From: Sindora glabra
Taxonomy: Eukaryota > Streptophyta > Magnoliopsida > Fabales > Fabaceae
DNA: 64,000 bases
Reading direction: 5' to 3'
NCBI GenBank assembly: GCA_020226215.1
Contig: CM035228.1
Coordinates: 66,933,989 to 66,997,988 of the forward strand
Part shown: piece by piece, positions 1-10,678 of the stretch
How the letters are laid out: each line of letters opens with the position of its first letter
Numbering within the stretch: the stretch's first letter is position 1
Notes under the pieces: model-generated
Seen by the model: only the letters and a program-made list of their open reading frames with translations
Databases searched by the model: none
What the model was told of the DNA's origin: nothing
Made by a program: the position numbers and the translations under genes

Positions 1-1192
1 TGATGATATTACAGTATATGTTTAAAGCGAAATTTGCCAAATTAAAAGCAGGCAGGAAACGTTTCTCCCAACCAATTCTGTTTATTTGATGGTCCTCCAT
101 GTTAATCTTGCCCAGTGACCACTCTCTCTCTCTCTGTTTTTTTTCCTCCTTTTTTTTTTTTGTCAATTTCAATCGAAGAAAGTAAATCGAAAAAAAATTA
201 TGATATATTATTAGTACAATGATATATCAATATATCACTGGATATGTATATATTATTATATAATATATCAAGATTTAATTTTATAAAAAAATAAATATGA
301 TATATAATTCAGATCTGATGATATATTGAATATATCCACTAGCCTTAGTAATATAATATAATCTCTTTCAAATAAATTTCATATTTAAAAATTAAAGCTT
401 TATGCAAATTGACATGTTTGGATGAACTGATTAATTAACCTGTAAGTACATTGTAAATTAATGATGCCACTCTCAATTAAGAAGTTTAGGTGGATTCACT
501 CATTCGGGACGCTAATGTATGCATGAATCAAGAATTTTGGTTGTTCTCACATGCAATTAAGTTTATCTTTGATAACAGAAGAAGTGGCAAAAATTATAAA
601 ATTTATACACATAGAATTCGGCATGTGAAAGAAGGTGAAGGCTTTGAAAGATTAAAGCTAAAAGCTCTTGACCTATGGTACTTAAACTTAGTAATGAAAT
701 TGAAAATTTGTAGGAATGTAAATGTGGCAAAATATTTGTAAGATACTTAGGTTTAACTCGCATAAAAACTTAATGTGATTTATTTATCATTATATCCATT
801 CAATATAATTAGTATCATATATAATTTCCTTTTTTTTTTACTTGGGTAGTTTATCTTGCAAAATTGTATTTCAATTAAATTAGTTAAACAAATAACGTAG
901 TTGTAAGTTTAATTATCCTCATATACAATTTTAATACTCCACATATAAGATTCTAAAAAAATAGAAATAACTTACGCTCAATTTCTTTTGATAAAAAAAT
1001 ATTTTTCATAAAATATTATTATAAAATATTAAAATAAAAAATATTTTATTTGTTTAATATTAGAAATGAAAAGGTTGAGAGAGAGCAACTTTCTCTTTTT
1101 CAAAGAGAAATTTGCTGTTGTCTATTATTATGATTTTCGATATCATTTCTTTTAATTACATATATAAGTAACATATTACCCCTATATATAAA

Positions 1193-1276
<84 letters not shown>

Positions 1277-3216
1277 ATATGTATGTATGGCATTTTTCTG
1301 AAAAAAATATACTTTTAGCCGAAACAAACCAAACCTTAAGTATTTTTGTTTGATAAAACTTATATTCAACTAGGCAATTACTACTAAACAAAATCAATGC
1401 ATTTTTGTTTAATTTGATCTTCATCTCAACAAATCAAACAAATAAAATTTAATTTTAACTTTTAGTATTTTCAATCAAACATTGAAATAGAATTTGTAAA
1501 CACATCCTTTCACCTTAGTTAAGCTCCAAATGCCAGGTATTATTTAAAACTTTTCGATACAAGTCTGGATATCAATAGCAATAATGTAGAATTGCGACTA
1601 TTAAACTCTACACCATGAAATCAAAGGAATATCATCTATTTTTGGAAAAAAAAAAATTTGATCAAAACATAGAAGTCTAAAGCTCGCAAAAGGCTTACCA
1701 CTAAGGTAGCTTCAAAATATATGGAAAAAATACACTTCCACCGATTGTCAAATCACTCCAAAAATTTTAAGGAAAATTATATTTTATTTATTTATAACAA
1801 AAAAACTTCATAAGAAGTGAATTAAATAAAATCAAAGGAAATTAGATATGCATAAAGTGTAATTTTGTAATTTTCTTATATTTATGTGAATTAATATTAA
1901 GAATTCTCAATAGAGATTAAAATATATTAATCATATCTTCTTATGTTTATAACACATCATAAATGAGGAAAAAAATCTATTATGGCATGTGAAACCAAAA
2001 AAAAAATTATAAATAATAAAATTCATATATTCTATTATTAATAATTTGTAAAATATATGATAATAACATATAATTTATAGATTTAAATTAAGAAAATTGG
2101 ATTAATATAATTTTTTTAATTTAATTGAAAATTTTAAACATCAATTCTTATAAATATGAAAAAAAAATTATAATTTACTCTCTTATGATTTCTCTTGAAT
2201 TTATGGAATATTCTACTCAAAATTTTGATGAAAAAAGTTTTGATGAACAAAGTATTAACATTAAAATATACATGTGGATAAATTGTATTGCTTGAAAACA
2301 CATATGAATTAAATGAAAATAAATGAAATTACAAGGGAGTAAAGTGTAATTATTTCAAAATTTTATAAATCTATAAATTGCACGCCTAGTGTAAAAAAAG
2401 TTATAAATAACTCTTAAAAAATTGTATATTTTTATAAAAATTTATAAATATTGTAAAAGGAGCAAAATCCTAATATTAGTATTTAAAATTTCAAAAATTG
2501 TAGACGCATGATTACATATGACACCTAAACTCATAAGCTTGGCTGCACAAGCTTGTAAATCAGGGAAAACAAAAATCAAGTCGGGTTAAAACTAGACTTA
2601 CATTAATATTAATATTAAGGCATGTTTATTTAGTTTAAGTCTAGTTGAACCTAAATTTTTTTACAAACTCTCTATATTCTAGCCCTTTTTTGCAATAAGG
2701 ATGTCTATATCCATCTTTATTTGAAACCAATTTTAATATTTTAATATATATATATATAATATAATTAAAATTTATAAACATAAAAATATATTTAGTATAC
2801 ATTATATTTAATATATATTTAAAAATAAAATATTAATTATGAGGCTATTATATATATTATTTTTTATGATTAAAATAATATATGTTAAATATATAATTTA
2901 AATAAAATGTTTAATATATTAATATAAAATAGTTTCTAACCATACCAACAAAATATTAGATATACAAGTTCAAGTACAACTAATTTATAAACATGACCTA
3001 GTATTTTATCCAAATCAAATTCTTATCGTGTACTATTCATTAAAAGTTGAATTCAAGCTCTTAATAAAAAAAAGGTCAAGCAAGGAGGCATTTGCCCATC
3101 CCTCTTGTAAGACTAGAACCCAAATGTCAAAAGATTTGGAACTTATTCACCAAAGATAATATCAAATGAAACTTCATAAATAGTGCCTCTTCACTATTTA
3201 GCTCATAAATAATTAA
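1..3216. other. AT-rich intergenic DNA, no gene recognised
   Basis: This stretch is very AT-rich and has no open frame with recognisable protein similarity. An 83-codon frame near 490-741 starts at GTG and resembles no family I know. Patches around 1770-2450 have weak inverted similarity of the kind seen at the ends of small foldback elements here, but I could not fix ends or target duplications. I treat the stretch as decayed repeat or intergenic DNA. Confidence 0.6.
1197..1288. repeat. (AT)n microsatellite with (GTAT)n tail
   Basis: A long uninterrupted AT dinucleotide run of roughly 68 bases is followed by GTAT-type tetranucleotides. The minus-strand open frames crossing it (Tyr/Ile runs) are products of the repeat and are not genes. 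Confidence 0.95.
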
Positions 3217-3460
3217 GACTAAATTCTATTTTCATCCCTATGAAATCAAATTTGTTTCAATTTTATTCTGAAGAGAAAGTTTATCTAAATTTCGTCCCTA
3301 ACTCTTACATTTATTCCCTATTTTAGTCCCTCTGTCACAAAGATTTAATAGCTTTGCCCAACTAGCACCATTAATGCTTATATATATCATTAAATAATGA
3401 TGTAGCTAAAGCAAAGTACACATCACACCCCAAAATGATGTGCTTGATATAGCTATAAAT
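3217..3460 (+). repeat. MULE-1 left terminal inverted repeat
   Basis: The arm pairs in inverted orientation with 9680-9923. Shared landmarks include GAGAAAGTTYGTC-like, ACATTTATTC-like and CACATCACACC motifs in the same order. Differences include many transitions and small indels, indicating an old insertion. Confidence 0.85.
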
Positions 3461-3462
3461 AG
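3454..3462 (+). promoter_or_regulatory. TATA box for the MULE-1 transposase
   Basis: TATAAATAG lies at the inner edge of the left inverted repeat and points towards the transposase relic. MULE promoters usually lie within or just inside the inverted repeats, so the position is right. Activity is not implied. Confidence 0.45.
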
Positions 3463-3479
3463 AGCCCCTTTCATTTGGA

Positions 3480-5160
3480 AAGAATCATAACGTCAAGGCT
3501 CCAAACACTACAAAGAACACCATTGTAAGCAATAAATGCCATTACAAGTAGTGGACACCATTGCTCAACTAATATGAGTATTGCCGAATTTTAGCTTCAA
3601 GATTAAGTAACTTTCTACCCTAAAATTAGTATTCAATTTCATTACTTTTAGGGCTTTGCATGAAGATTAAAATAAGACTATTGTGTTTCTCATCACATTT
3701 TGGAGTTAAAATAAAAGGTTCCTAGATTCTATTATGGTTTTTCATTTTACTGAGTTAGTATAGTGAGTTAGTTGAAGTGCTAAACATAGAAAAGGTTTGG
3801 TGTGTCTATTAATACAAATGTAGCTCCACTCCTAGTATACTTTCCATGATAGAGTTCTTTTTGTAAAGTCTTTGTTTATCTTCATTCATTATGGATACCA
3901 ATACAAATTTTAATTGCATATTTTCAAGATTATCTTTTAAGATTATGAATATGTTTTTCAATTGATTTACCATGGATAGAGTGATATATTAATAGCTTAA
4001 AACATAATTAATTTCTTAAAAAATCAAGGATATGAAACATTAGGATAAATGTTAACAATAATTTTAAGGGTTTATTTGACCCTATCATTCTTAATTCTTT
4101 AGATTGGATTTTTTTTTTTTTTGAAATGGGAGCATTTTTTGTGATAGATCTCGATGGAACATGAAAGTTAATCAGGATTTGAAGCTTGAGACTTAAAAGT
4201 ATTTTTTTTTACTTTCCTAAGAAATAATCTTATTATTCTACAATTCTCTCCTTATGATGATCTTGTATTTTATGCATAGTACTTATTATAAAAGATGCCT
4301 TAATTATTATTAGAAAGATGGGATGGAACTTTGCTTTGTGATAGCTAATTAGGAACAGAGTCCATAATATGGCTTTGAGTGCAAATTTCTTATTCTTGAG
4401 TTGATATGTTATAATGATTCCATCTAAGCTATTAAATTAGAAACATTTGACTTAATTTTGTCAGTTGGGTTTTAGAATAAGCTATAAGAGACCTAACTTG
4501 TGTTAGGACAACATTACTTGAAAACCAAATGTTCCTATCATTATATAAATAATAGACCAATTTATAATATTATCCAAATGAACTAATTATTTTATCTTTG
4601 TTAGATTTGCTATTTAGACTACTGCTCTTTTTATTCGTATTTCTTAGAACTAGTTTCGATTTCATTATACTTTTGTGGGTGAGGTTGATAACAAAAACTA
4701 GCGACTAGTGTAAACAAAGAGGAAAAAAAGTATGTGATGGCTTTCTAGCCAATTGATGCTAAGCATGAACTAATGATGCTATTTAATAATGTTAATCCCT
4801 TCTAATGCCTTACGATGACTATTGCTTTTCCATGCCCTTTTTAATTCATTATTACACTATGTTCCTATAGATTACCATAAAATGAGATATCAGACAATAA
4901 TAATTATATCATTACATGCTTAAACTCGATTTATTTTCCTACCAAAGGTAATTCTTTTCAACCTTTTCTATTATATTTGTGATATTTCCTATGTCCTTCT
5001 TTTTTAATGTTAATGAACTTAAATTACTTGTAATAGATGTAAACCCAATACATTCTTGCTGCTCAATGCACTCTTTCCTTGTCTAAAAATATTTGAATTT
5101 CTTATTGCAAATGGATGATTCTTTCATAATAGCCTTACATCATGGTGGTCATTTTTAAAG
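3480..5160 (+). other. MULE-1 interior upstream of the transposase
   Basis: About 1.7 kb with no recognisable coding frame separates the left inverted repeat from the first transposase-like codons. It probably held the 5' leader, possibly with an intron, of the ancestral transposase gene. No other feature was seen in it. Confidence 0.4.
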
Positions 5161-5164
5161 CTTA

Positions 5165-7705
5165 TTAAATATGACTTACATGGGTGGGAAAGTCAATTAT
5201 TAGGACCACTGTTGACCTAAATAGAATGCCTATATCTATATTGTGGAAACTATTGAAGCAAGTGGACTACATAAATTACTAAGATGTGTATTACCCGTTT
5301 CCATGGAAGAACTTATGCAATTGAGGATAGATCAACACTATTTTGGCAAGTTGAAAGCAATTAGAGGCCATAATAAGATTCACATTTACATTAAACACAT
5401 TGTTTGCAAATTCAAGATTGTTATAAAATTGAAGGCACAAGAAAACCTTGGACATCGAAGGTTGAATAAAGGCACTAATGCTAGTGTGGAATATATTGAT
5501 GTGCAGATCTGTGGTAGCTAAAGATAATATAGTGATTGGGAAGAAATCAATGCCTAAAAAGTTGCATTCAACTATATGACAAGGGAACTACTAGGTTATG
5601 TGGATAAGGATACTAATGATGAGAATTCTTCCTTGAATGAAGTTGAAGATGAACTATATAAGTATCCATTAGGGAATAGCTTTGATAAAGATAATAATGA
5701 CTTATTTACCAAGTATGTTAACCTAACTACTAGAAAAAATAATCTAGAACCAACACTTTGAACATATTCATATTGATTTTAATGTAACATTTGATAGTGA
5801 TCAAGATGTTGAAGAACTTGGCTACAAAAGTGAAGAACTATACAATGTGTATGATTTTTCTAATGAAGAAGGAAAATAAGAGATTTAAAAGCCTTAATTT
5901 CCTTTAATTTTATATTAAGGTAGGCTGCAAAAGTATTAAGTTTGAGATTGGTATAGTGTTCCCTAAATTGGATGTCTTTAAAAAGGCAATTAAAAATTAT
6001 GTAGTATTTAAGGGTAAACCAATGTAATTGCTTAAGAATGATACAGTTAGATGTAGGGCCATGTATAAGCCTCCTTGTTAGTAGGTGTTGCTTTGTTCAT
6101 AGTCATTAAACATAGAAAGTTACCAAATTAAAACTTTCACTAATTCACATACATCTCCTAGAGTATCTAAGAACCTAAAAGTAACCATAAAGTGGCTTGT
6201 AAAAAAACTCTTACTGTTTCTTGAGGCAAATGACAAACCTTATCATGACTAACATTAATAACCATTTCAAGATGATATATAACTTGACTGCCACATATTC
6301 CAAAGCCTATAAGGCATGGCAAAAGGCAAAAGCACTTATACAACTATCTAAAAGAGCTATGAATGCAAAATAATGGTCCTACAATTTAGATTAGGTTAAT
6401 AGAATGTCACTAAAAGAACCTCCTAAGCTTAACAGGTTGTATATTTGCTTGAAAGCCTTGAATAAAGGTTTTAAAGTTAGTTGCAAGCCTGTGATAAGGT
6501 TGGATGGATGTCACTTAGAGAGTTATTATAAGGTATTCTACTGTTTGTAGTTGCTCAAGAATGTAATAATGCACTTTATCCTACTGCAATAGTAGTTTTT
6601 AACCTTGAAAATAAGGAAAATTGGAAGTAGTTTCTAACAAAGCTATTGAAAGATGTTCATAAGTTCATAGTTAAGAGCATAAGTGTCATGAATGACTAGT
6701 AGAAGGTAGCATTTGTTGACTTCTAATTTTATATCTTTTTGTTAAGTTGTTTTGTTTAATGAAGTTTAATTTTAACTCCTCTTATTGCAAGGTCTTACAT
6801 CAATATTGGTTGGAGTGTTATCAAAGGCAAAGCATAGGTTTTGTTACTAGCATATCTACACAAACTTTATAAAGAAATATAAAGGCTATGAGCTAAAAGA
6901 CCTGATTTAAAGTTATGTTAAAGCCATAATAATGCCAAATTTTAATGTTAGGATAAAGAATATTGCAAGGATTAATGATAAAGCTTAGGAATTTCTAGCT
7001 GGCATTCACTTATCAGCATGGTCTAGCATAGTTTTTAACACATATAAAAAGCCAAGCAATTATTAATAATATGTGTGAGCTATTCAATAGCAAAATATTG
7101 AAGTTTAAAGGTAAGCCTATGATTACTATGATGAAGGAGATTAGACTTTATATTGTGGAAAAATTCAACAGACATAAAAGGTTTTCATAAAAAGTATGGT
7201 GGGTCATTATGCCTAAAGGCTCAAAACAAGCTAGAAAGCACAAAGAAAGAAAATGGTAAGTGGATATTTATCTAGATAGGTGATCTTGAAGAATCAAAGT
7301 TCAAGGTTAGGTGCAAACCTGATAAGTATATGCTAAACTTGAAAGATGGAACATGTTCTTGTAAAGTATAGAATTTGATTGGTATCTCTTGCTTTCATGT
7401 TGTATTTGAATTATATTAGAAAATTTGTACACTGAGGATTTTGTTCATCCTTATTTAAGAAAAGATGCAGTTACAAGCATATGTACCTTTGATCAAGCCA
7501 CTAAATAGTCCTAAGCTTTAGTTAATTAGTACAAGGGAGACACTCTTGCCACCTATAGAGAAAGAGCTAAAAACCTAAGGCCTTACAAAAATAAAAAGGA
7601 AAGTCATCCTTACATGTAGCAAGTACAAAAAGAAAAGCCATAATATAAGGTCTTGTAAAGGTGAACTTGCAAGTGACCAAGAAAAAGTGATTGTAAACTA
7701 GCTCT
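5165..7705 (+). pseudogene. MURA-type Mutator transposase relic
   Basis: The frame is broken by many stops and shifts, but the order of domains follows plant MuDR/MURA transposases. First come an N-terminal part (5243-5521) and an acidic linker (5576-5870). A FEIGIVFPKLDVFKKAIKNY segment near 5940-6000 matches the MuDR N-terminal DNA-binding domain. GFKVSCKPVIRLDGCHL near 6470-6520 matches the catalytic block that carries the first Asp in this family. HRFCYXHIYTNFIKKYKGYELKDL follows near 6835-6910. The SWIM zinc-finger signature CSCK...GISCFH is near 7350-7400, and a CSKYKKKSHNIRSC zinc knuckle near 7615-7660. A probable intron (about 6706-6791, GT to AG) sits after the MNDxxK codons. The ancestral enzyme would cut and join the element's ends; this copy is non-functional. 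Confidence 0.85.
6706..6791 (+). other. Probable ancestral intron in the MURA relic
   Basis: Similarity to MURA transposases breaks at GTAGCATTTG and resumes after TTATTGCAAG. The insert is short and T-rich with GT and AG ends. Rejoining gives the expected family order, although the frame is off by one base, which may be later decay. Confidence 0.5.
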
Positions 7706-9270
7706 TCATTTTTTTTCTATAAGTTATTAGTAGTTAGCAACACCTCTCTAATACATTTCTAAACTTATTCTTATTTTTTGTTTAGATGAAATAATTCATT
7801 CTTCTAAATGGGACTATACAGCTTGTTGTTGTTTTACATGTAACAATATTCTTTTTTTTTTAATCATTACTAGTTATTTGCAATTATGCAAAGAACACAA
7901 CATAAAGCTACCTTACATAAAGTATCATATGAACTAGGACTTAAAAGAATAAGACCACAATCAATCGAGTCTTTTTTTAGATCAAAAAATAGAAGGAAAA
8001 AGATAATGATTTGGTGCTTTTTAGATGAATCTCTTTATATTTTCCTATTTTTTGTTTACTCGGACTATAATATGCATTTCCTTGAATTAGGACAATGCAA
8101 GTGAGTGGACCCCCTTTTAAGGCTTCCATCGAGACAATACCAATCTTTTCAAACCACTAAGGTAAGAAACGAATCTAAGGTAACCAATAAGTGCACACGG
8201 GATGTGTGGCAATTTCCTAAGAATTAGTTAAAAGCATTGTCACAATAACCCTAACTAGAACTTAATTTTTGTGGGACCAATGCTAGAAATCAATGTTGGA
8301 ACAACTATCTTTTAGGTAGTTTTTTATGACCTATTGTCCAAAATATTAGCCAAATTTTATGCTCCTTTAGCTAATTAGTTGTGTGGTCCCCTTTTTGTTG
8401 CTGAGCCATTATAATTGTAAGATACATCTACTTTGTTATGGACCCTTATTGAAAATATTACCACTTTAATGTGCGTACTTTGTAAGACTTTGTGATCAAT
8501 TAATTACTTATACTTTGTCTACTTTTTGCTATCATCATTTAGTATGTTAATGTTTAAGGAGTAATTATCAAGTGACTAATCTTGGCATGGTTAAATTGAA
8601 CATCAGGTGGCCAAAATTTTGCTTTTGTTCAAAATTTTAAATCCATAATTCTTCTTGTTGTTACATTTCTTCAAAAATAAATGAGTTGACTTTTCTCCTA
8701 TGACACCATTTATTGGATAAAAACAAGCTATATTTATGAAACAAAAAGCTTTGTGTATGTTTAAGAAATAAAAAACTTCTCTATAACAGGCTCTTTTGTA
8801 TGTTTAAGAAACAAAAGCTTATCTGTATGCTTAGGAAGGATGATCTACCTTAGCCTAATTGAACCAGATGGTTACCTTTCAAATTCATACATTCACAATG
8901 AAGATCTTTAATATTTACTTTAAACTAAACACACAGTAACATCCAAAAAAATTCCAATCAGGTTTCAAGCTACTCATAAGTTGAGATTTTTTTAAGAGTT
9001 GTAGTGTTATGTCATAATTGGTGAAGCAAATTATCCTAAATCATTATTCACATTACTAGAAAATTTTACAAATAGAAGGGTAATTTTTCATTCCTTCATA
9101 ATCTTTAACTACATAAAAATCTTCATAACAAAAGTAAAAGTTACAAATACAACACTCCATACCCACAAAATGTTATTATTATGCCCCATAGTTATAGTAA
9201 CAAATAATTAAACAACTCACCTTCACCCTTCATCATAGCAACCACAAGCAAAAGTCAAGTTGCAATCAAT
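7706..9270. other. MULE-1 interior between its two genes
   Basis: No gene is recognised. A 72-codon plus-strand frame at 7886-8104 has no family resemblance. The part next to 9278 may hold the decayed 3' portion of the minus-strand GRF gene. Confidence 0.35.
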
Positions 9271-9277
9271 GAACTAA

Positions 9278-9565
9278 TCAACCTTTTAACCTAAATTTCC
9301 TTTTTCTACAATTCTCCCTATTTGCCCACTCAAGATATTCACATCTTTCAAACTTCAACTTATACTTTGGATACCTCATGAACTTCTTTTCAAGATTGTT
9401 CTTTGTTGTTAAAGCCAAGAGTACAGGTTTCAACTCACAGTAATTTTCCTTTATTGTTAAGGTAAAGAGCACAAGTTTTAACCCACACTCACATAAAGGG
9501 TTGAAAGAATTGTTACTAGACATTGCAAATGAAGAAGAAGAAGGAAAATGCCCCCAGGGTTTCAC
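9278..9565 (-). pseudogene. GRF-type zinc-finger ORF of MULE-1 (95 codons)
   Basis: The frame reads inward from the right inverted repeat and is convergent with the transposase. Residues 15 to 85 resemble the GRF zinc finger found in many plant element-associated proteins: a Cys-x-Cys-Gly-Leu start, then a KYKL segment and a final CEYLEWA. Two oddities suggest loss of function. First, the N-terminal half of the finger is duplicated: CECGLKLVLF is followed about 18 codons later by CELKPVLLAL. Second, the Cys expected before PxYK is Tyr (RYPKYK). GRF fingers bind single-stranded DNA or RNA in characterised proteins; a role in transposition is only inference. No stop interrupts it, but the family is normally longer, so it is probably partial. 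Confidence 0.6.
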
Positions 9566-9679
9566 TTAGTGAATGAATCACCATCCATCTTGCATTTTCC
9601 TCTTTTAACTATGAGCCACATTATTTTGCAAGTAAGAACCCTAACATGATGGCCTGTGAAGTTGCAAGAGGCTATGTTA

Positions 9680-9923
9680 AATTTTATATGAAATGCACTA
9701 TTTTGGAGTGTGATGGTGTGATGTGAAGTTTACCTCAACCACATCATCATTTAAAAATACACATCATTATTGACAATGCCAACTAAGCAAAGTTGTTAAA
9801 TCTTAGTAATAGAAGAACTAAAATAAAGAATAAATGTAATAATTAGGAACAAAGACGAACTTTCTCTTAAGAATGAAATTGAGACAAATTCAATTTCACA
9901 AGTATAAAAATAAAGTTTTAGTC
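9680..9923 (-). repeat. MULE-1 right terminal inverted repeat
   Basis: This is the inverted partner of 3217-3460. It ends at TTTTAGTC, directly before the right copy of the 9-bp target duplication. Confidence 0.85.
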
Positions 9924-9932
9924 AATAATTAT

Positions 9933-10678
9933 TTTAGAAATAAGGCATATATAACGTGACCTTTTGTTGTAATTAATTAATTATATTATAAAATGATATG
10001 CCACCTGAATATTTGATCTTGAGAAAAAAATATTTAACAGATAACAAGACATTTAATTACAAAATTTTCATACCCGCCAGGAAGTAAATAATTGAAGTTA
10101 GGTTCAGTTCTATAACAGGATTTAAATTGGTTTACGTCTTCATAGGGCTATGGGTACGAAGAATAGTTGTCTAATAAAGCAAAATACGTGTTAAATAATT
10201 TAAATCTAAATATAACAAAACTTATAGAACCTAACTCCTCAGGCCTCTCGGCCAGCTTATTGATTTTGCCAAAAAAGAAAATGTATCGTAACAGGGATCA
10301 ATATGAGTTCCTGTCACCGAAAGATGGAAATAAACATGAGAACCGTCATGGACCCACCTATTCATGTCATTTCTATTCAATAATATTAGTTCAAAGGAAA
10401 ATAGACTATTCATTCTTGGAAAAGGAATATAAGAAATAGAGGGTAGGTAAGATTCCCAGCAGGATCGGGTAGAAATCAATTAATAACACCGGCAATGGAA
10501 GATAAGATCAACATGAACTATTTAAGAACGTCGTCAAGCAACATCTAGCACCATCACCCACATGGGGTACAAACCAAAAGGTGGTCACAAAATATCCTTT
10601 TACAGAAATTCAATTATCGAATGTAAGTATGGGAATCTTAGAGGAAAATATCTAGACGCAGCTAGCTCGTCAAACAAT
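9933..10678. other. Gene-flanking DNA with the HSC70 3' UTR
   Basis: The base composition is clearly less AT-rich from about 10230 onward. The part adjacent to 10678 must contain the 3' UTR and polyadenylation site of the minus-strand HSC70 gene; no canonical AATAAA stands out on that strand, so I do not mark the site. Short open frames on both strands (10167-10439 and 10231-10479) have no recognisable similarity. Their ungapped frames could mean an old gene fragment, but I see no support. Confidence 0.45.

Larger units (their letters stand above)
3217..9923 (+). mobile_element. MULE-1: decayed autonomous Mutator-like element
   Basis: The element is bounded by long inverted repeats. The left arm begins GACTAAATTC at 3217 and the right arm ends TTTTAGTC at 9923; the arms stay alignable for about 245 bases. 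Nine-base direct repeats flank it: AATAATTAA at 3208-3216 and AATAATTAT at 9924-9932, one mismatch. A 9-bp duplication is the hallmark of Mutator-like elements. The interior carries a MURA-type transposase relic on + and, near the right end, a GRF zinc-finger relic on -. Both frames are full of stops, so this copy is dead. Size (6.7 kb) and content fit an autonomous MULE ancestor. Confidence 0.88.

Noticed and set aside
490..741. 83-codon frame in AT-rich DNA
   Set aside because: Starts at GTG, no family resemblance, no promoter or splice context; chance frame.
1100..1424. Minus-strand ORFs with Tyr/Ile runs
   Set aside because: They translate an (AT)n microsatellite.
10167..10479. Organelle DNA insertion
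   Set aside because: The higher GC texture suggested it, but I could not match it to any known organelle gene.
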